DNA from: Tubiluchus corallicola
Lineage: Eukaryota > Priapulida > Priapulimorpha > Priapulimorphida > Tubiluchidae
Direction of reading: 5' to 3'
Assembly (NCBI GenBank): GCA_030141605.1
Contig: JAQGDQ010000012.1
Location: 126,001-190,000, forward strand
DNA: 64,000 bases
A program made the translations under genes and the position numbers. This document shows, one piece after another, positions 59,430-64,000 of the stretch. Below the pieces are notes generated by a model, which was not told where the DNA came from, did no database searches, and worked only from the letters and a program-made list of their open reading frames with translations. Every line of letters starts with the position of its first letter. Position 1 is the first letter of the stretch.

Positions 59430-62400
59430 ATATGTTACTTATACATTACATCGCGGATTTAAGTAAATTTCTTCTGTATCAAATAAAATACATCATGTAT
59501 TGCTCGATGTTAGCGTACAACACATGAGCAAATGCAGAGCCGGACTAACGCGTAAGCAGACTAAGCACTTGCTTAGGTCACAGCACCAAGGCTCACGGGA
59601 CATCAAGCTGGCAAAAAAATAAATTAAAAGCAGATAAAATGTTAATAAAGTATGTTAGATACCTTAAAAGTCTTTCACAGTTCAAAATGTGAGGTAGAGG
59701 ACTGCAGGAGACTAAGGCACCTTGGGGTTATTTTAACTTCCAGTTTACAACCATTATGGTTTTTTTGTTGGCATGCACCTACTTTTTTGTAGCTGATTCA
59801 TTTAATTAAAATTTCATTTTGAAGTTAATAAAGAATTTAAGTGGCATAAATTTTAGCCAAATAAAAACTGCTTGTCTATATTAGAAATACGTTATAAAGG
59901 TGCTAATATTAATAATGTGGTCACTAGATATAATACTGTCGCTTTTCATTGGTTACTGACACTTTGATTTATTGATCTTCCTATTTATTCAATTTAAACT
60001 CGGGATAGTTGATTGTATGGACATAGCACCCAATAGTTTATCAAACTTTTTAGAAAAATTATCTTTGCTTTTTTTCTATCTCTAACTATCTCTACAACTT
60101 ACCCCAAATCCCCAAACACTACCTTCGCTTTAATGGCTTGTTCAAAGTCACAAATTCTAACAATGCAAATAACTGCGTAACCAGATCTAGTACTTTATAG
60201 CACCATACGAACAACAGCTTTTAGTTGGAGTGAGATTCAATAAAAACAATAAGGTCATGGGTTAGTTAGAACTTAAAAACTATGAGAAGCTGAGCAAAGA
60301 AATTTGGTTAATACATGTATTTAGTACTAGATGACAGATTTTAGTGGGGTAAATGAGAGACCTTGGGCGAGTTCAAAGTGAGAGCTATAATAACAATTCG
60401 CAAGGAGTTGAACTATGAACATCCAAACATGGGCAACTTATACCATCAGAATATAAGCGATTTTGATTAAGTACCTTAAGTATGATTAAATAAATTAGAA
60501 GTAGAGTTTTGGAATTCTTAATAATAAGAGCAGTGTCAGTTTCATAAATAACCCACAACATAAAATTACCTGAAAATAATTGCTAGTGTGTAGTGGAAGC
60601 GTTAATTCTTTTAATGAGAATGTTTTAAATTATGACATGTTTAGCTAGATTTTGTTGATTATTACAGAATTTAGAGGATAATAATAATTATTAAGTGTAA
60701 ATCAGAAAATGTGAAAATTATAACTTAAAGTGCAAACCGGTGGAAGACTCGTCGAAATTACAAAAAGCTCTGATTTTCTCAAATGATTTTGCGTTCATAT
60801 CGAAATCATAAAAAGCGTTCTTGGTCATTCCTGCGTTTCGAATTTCTTGGCAGTTTCTTATTTGTTTTCTTTCTGTAAAGTAAAACAAAGCTTCACTTAG
60901 GGTAGGTTCACATTTATCTGACTACATCGGCAGAAATAGATAATAGCACATTGGATTAACTGAATAGCCAGGGACCCACAAATGTGAAGATACAAACGGC
61001 TTAAACAACAGAAATGATTCGAAGGGCTATACCTCGCTTTTTCCTGCCTGGAAAGGATTGCGATGCCAGATTTTTTTATCACGATGGATCTGGTTCGCGA
61101 TTGCAGGGCCTACTTCTTCAAAGGATAAATTATTCTTGATAAGCAAGTAATACGAAAAGTAGAGCTTCCTAAGGACCATTAACACTAACTGGTGTGGCAG
61201 TAAACTCCTAAATGTCGAGATGTCCAGCTCTGAATTACATATACAGCAAAACTCAAATAAAAACAACATTAAAACTAATATAACATTGTAAAAATAATAC
61301 ACATGCAATAAAACTAACCAAGAGAACTAATTAAAGAAGAGATTAATGAATGATAAACTGCACTAAACAAAACTAATACTTAAAAATAAGAAGCTAAAAA
61401 TGGTTACATGGAATTATGCAACTGGCGGATGAAAGCACATAGTAATTGATGATGTTGTAGATTACGCCTGCTATAATACGTTTTCAGTAAGTGGGTCCAG
61501 ATCAGACAACCATCAGAGAACTAACACTACACGTACACGTACAAATGACAGTACGAATGCTTTGCAGTATCGAATATACTAAACTATCATGTCATGACTA
61601 AAAAACCTTGCTAAGGTAAAATTGTTACGTGTACGTGTATTGTACGCGTAAATGCAATATTCTTTAAGTTCAGCTATTACAGTACTGGCTAGTCTTCTTC
61701 GTCAAAGTCTCGTGCCGATTGTTGTGACGCTGAGATATTACCATTTATTAGAGAACTCCGCCCACTCCTACTGTAGCTAACAGCATAAGTTCTACTCCTA
61801 AAGTTTGGCTGATCTTGTTGAACATCTTTATTTATCTTGGCTATCGAAGTATTCTTGGCTAGTAAGACAGTGTTTATAGCTAATAAGGAACAATGATGTT
61901 GCTTTTCAGCCTCTTTCCAGTCAAGACGTCATAATTTAGTATATTCAGTATTAGAAAGCGTTCGGTCATACTACTCATATCACAGTTATTAAGCAGTCAT
62001 CGTACGGCATCGCTTTGTGCAATTTTTAATTCAGATTCTATTTTATTGATAGAACTGGATCCACAGAGCACAATAACATCTAATATTCTTCAAAAGTTTT
62101 CTGCTAGATTATTCTGTAGTTGAAAAACATTATTTCTGATAATTTGATTGGTGATGCACAGGTGCAACTTTCATAAGTATACAGTACACATGCACGCATC
62201 AAACAGGAATCTATGTGTGAAGTTTGCATTTCACATTGGTGCACATGAATAGTTTTTTATTTGGCTAAGATCTATTTCACACAGATGACACGCAGCACAA
62301 TTCCTTGATGAAAATTTCCTTGCGGTGATTTCTTACGAAAATGAAACACAATGCTTTCTATGGCGCAATTCACACATGCACCTTACGAGGAATTTTCCTA

Positions 62401-63263
62401 GCTCTCTACCTGCTGAGTAATACACACTATGCGTCTTCCTCACGAGAAAATGCGACGCTTAGTAGAAAGGGAACATTAGCAATCCTCATGGAATTCACAT
62501 TAAAATTTTTAATCAATGACTGCTTTCTTGTTTAAGGAACAACAGTTAACACAATTCAGCACAAAATTATAAGCGTTTAATCCATTTTCATTATAAAGAC
62601 GATTTTTTGTTTTAATAATGCAATAGTGATTCTATGTATATAAAAATAACTAAGAATAATTTATGCATCTCATCATTGCATATCTATATTCTCAAAATGT
62701 GAAGTGGTTGCTAGTTACTTTAAAAATGAGCAGACGGCTTACTGTTGATTAGACCTATTAATTATTAATTTGTAGAATTTGGAACCTGGAAAGGCGTTGA
62801 GTGCAGGTGCTAGCTGGACGTGTGTAAAAACTGCGCAGTTTTTGTGTGAAATCAAGTTTCTTGCTGCTTCTGTTGATAAAATCAACTATTCCGTTCGTCA
62901 TATTCCTCGCGTCCTCTGTGCGAAACGGGCTTAATAAAGAACTGCACAAGTTGTGCACACACTGGGTCTGCCACGTGATCACTCACACCTTGCATCACTG
63001 TGTGTTTCGGATGCATATGCGTACGCTCTTATATTTTATTAACCCTATCAGGTAGGATTATTTCTCAGGCTCGTATTTTATGAATTCGAATAAACCAACA
63101 AACTTACTAGCTTGTAGATGCGTCAGGTTGCAGTAAACTTCACGAGGAGTTTCCAGGTATTCAAAGCCGTCTGGATCAACATAATAATATCCGTCTTCCA
63201 TGTATCCAGCATTTCTGATGTCTTGACAGCTTTTAAATGTAGTTATTCTTTGTCCAATAAAAT
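56624..63263 (-). CDS. Fibrinogen-like/CNTNAP-type extracellular protein, 3' part of gene (partial)
   Basis: Minus-strand exons: 63263-63108, 60872-60738, 59252-59098, 57086-56969, 56802-56624 (TAA). All junctions are GT-AG with agreeing phases (1,1,1,0,1). The last four encode about 195 residues: NCQEIRNAG and FCNF; then FHHDSMTDIAV and LECQQYF; then YHCVG, WDGRKQKYW and TCWCG; then CECQNND, EGLLTNMDDLP and FGDTG to HYLGPLQCF. This order of Cys and WDG/YW blocks is that of the fibrinogen-like region of neurexin-IV/CNTNAP proteins and related secreted proteins of invertebrates. A 5' end with signal peptide must lie beyond 63263. Whether both first-half exons enter one transcript is unknown. 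Likely extracellular, disulfide-rich; function not known. Confidence 0.82.
56969..57086 (-). CDS. Fibrinogen-like gene, exon with W-DG...YW motif
   Basis: Phase 0 in, phase 1 out at ATG/GTACGT. Encodes YHCVGSVLNDNGAWLTWDG, KYW and TCWCG, including an N-x-T sequon near the end. Confidence 0.88.
57087..59097 (-). other. Intron of the fibrinogen-like gene
   Basis: Includes a minus-strand open frame at 57134-57391 with a hydrophobic N-terminus (see findings). No other exon recognised. Confidence 0.5.
59098..59252 (-). CDS. Fibrinogen-like gene, exon with HHDS motif
   Basis: Phase 1 in, phase 0 out at CGA/GTGAGC. Encodes ITEFHHDSMTDI, VNGFEG and the helix ending LECQQYFR, which runs on into YHC of the next exon. 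Confidence 0.88.
59265..59426. repeat. (TA)n and (GT)n(GC)n(GT)n compound microsatellite
   Basis: A TA-rich part, then from 59342 an 85-bp alternating purine-pyrimidine tract of TG and CG units. It lies within the intron about 13-170 nt upstream of the exon at 59252 (minus strand). Confidence 0.95.
59427..60737 (-). other. Rest of the intron between exons C and B of the fibrinogen-like gene
   Basis: Contains AGAGCCGGACTAACGCGTAAGC...CTTGCTTAGG at about 59537-59577, which looks like the end of a transposon, but the partner end was not found. No exon seen. Confidence 0.4.
60738..60872 (-). CDS. Fibrinogen-like gene, first-half domain exon C
   Basis: Phase 1 both ends, TTACAG acceptor. Encodes RNCQEIRNAG, AFYDFD and AFCNFDESSTG, the usual start of the domain. 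Homologous to the exon at 63108-63263. Confidence 0.82.
61689..62332 (-). pseudogene. Decayed coding region of unknown family, interrupted only by TGA
   Basis: From 62332 down to 61880 one minus-strand frame has about 150 codons with four stops, all TGA (62231-62233, 62171-62173, 62090-62092, 61997-61999). It contains NCAACHLCEIDL, VIVLCGSSSINKIE and DMSSMTERFLILNILNYDV. A second frame, open from 61928 to a TAG at 61689, continues with DWKEAEKQHHCSLLAINTVL and a Ser/Arg-rich end. This looks like a broken gene or transposon protein with a frameshift near 61920. Family not recognised. Confidence 0.4.
63108..63263 (-). CDS. Fibrinogen-like gene, first-half domain exon D (duplicate of exon C)
   Basis: Phase 1 both ends, CTTTAG acceptor and GTAAGT donor. 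Encodes SCQDIRNAGYMEDGYYYVDP, DGFEYLETP and VYCNL, a better match to fibrinogen-like domain starts than exon C. It may be an upstream domain, or an alternative to exon C. Confidence 0.83.
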
Positions 63264-64000
63264 CTAAAGTTGCGTATGCTTAGTTTAGTTCAATAGTTTC
63301 GTTACAATAAGTATTTAAATTACTGTTTAATAACTGTTTTATGGGACAACCATAGTAACTTAACTGCTCTTTCGTCTTCATCACTGTAATCTATTTAAAT
63401 AAGGCATTTTTTTACTGTGTATCTCTGTATTTTCTAACCACGAAAATTTTCATGTGAATTGTTAAATAAATATTCTTGCTATAAATTGAACAAAAATCTT
63501 AAATCTTATCCTTTAGTAGTGTTTGGTAAAAATTAATTCCTTGTCGACGCTTTTCTTGTCTCAAATTTTTAGTACCTAAGTGCAACTGACGATGAAATCA
63601 GTAAACTTTGAAACGTTTTAAGCGTTTTATCCGTAAAATATTGTATGTTTATTAAGCTTGGTGTTTTTATAGATAAGTCGACTTCTGTTTCCATGCAATT
63701 AATATTTAGTGTCACGTTAGTAGCGTGGCAACCCTAGTTTGCCATTGATTAGTTTTCCGGAGAGCCTTTAATCACTGTAAAACAATTACTAAAATTTATA
63801 TACTAAATTAAAATTTTCTTTCCTGCGAATCGACAACAATTGTAGGTTATGAAGGTCATCGTAATTACATTTGCTCTGCGTATTTCATTATTAAACATTG
63901 TTTATTCCATCTACTGTTGTTTAATCACAAAAGAATTGAACGTGGTAGTACACATGTATTATAAAGGTGCTAGTAGTCATACTCTAAACACTCGAATTCT
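63264..64000. other. Upstream part of the fibrinogen-like gene region; nothing recognised
   Basis: Likely intron of the minus-strand gene. No further exon, repeat or signal peptide was recognised before the window ends. Confidence 0.4.

Overview
The window looks like nuclear DNA of an invertebrate animal. It is AT-rich, crowded with microsatellites and decayed transposons, and its genes are split by GT-AG introns from about 130 bp to 12.8 kb. There are no bacterial features. I cannot name the species. A slow-evolving non-bilaterian (cnidarian or sponge) would fit the clear vertebrate-like kazrin and the fibrinogen/neurexin-like secreted gene, but that is inference.

Three protein genes can be supported by splice-consistent exons. 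(1) Minus strand, 5738 to 3314: a four-exon gene for a complete 200-residue four-pass membrane protein of the TMEM47/VAB-9 type (claudin superfamily). (2) Plus strand, 26159 to 55023: a fifteen-exon gene for kazrin. The joined reading frame is open and a multiple of three (1196 codons plus stop). It has a central coiled coil, a conserved basic Ser-rich linker, three SAM domains and a basic tail. Exons 1-2 add about 460 residues of largely disordered sequence ahead of the conserved core, joined by phase-matched splice sites across a 12.8-kb intron. (3) Minus strand, from 63263 or beyond the window edge to 56624: the 3' end of a gene for an extracellular fibrinogen-like domain of the kind found in neurexin-IV/CNTNAP proteins. 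Its first-half domain exon is present twice (63108-63263 and 60738-60872) with identical phases. Genes 2 and 3 are convergent, and genes 1 and 2 are divergent with about 20 kb between them.

The rest is repeats and intergenic DNA. A hAT-like MITE sits at 1914-2500. A GC-rich island of unknown origin lies at 10812-11300, next to a GTGGTGT minisatellite (11740-12420). A pogo/Tigger-like end is at 13667-13808. Two diverged LINE 3' ends lie on the minus strand at 15200-15800 and 16090-16620. A mariner-like remnant is in kazrin intron 1. A degenerate Ty3/gypsy-type LTR element (50451-54323) fills kazrin intron 13. A degenerate TTAGGG-like tract is in kazrin intron 11. A decayed coding region interrupted only by TGA codons lies between the two duplicated fibrinogen-like exons.

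Functionally, kazrin and TMEM47-type proteins are both associated with cell-cell junctions in animals studied so far, so their side-by-side placement is worth checking in other genomes. No tRNA, rRNA, CRISPR array or bacterial operon was seen.
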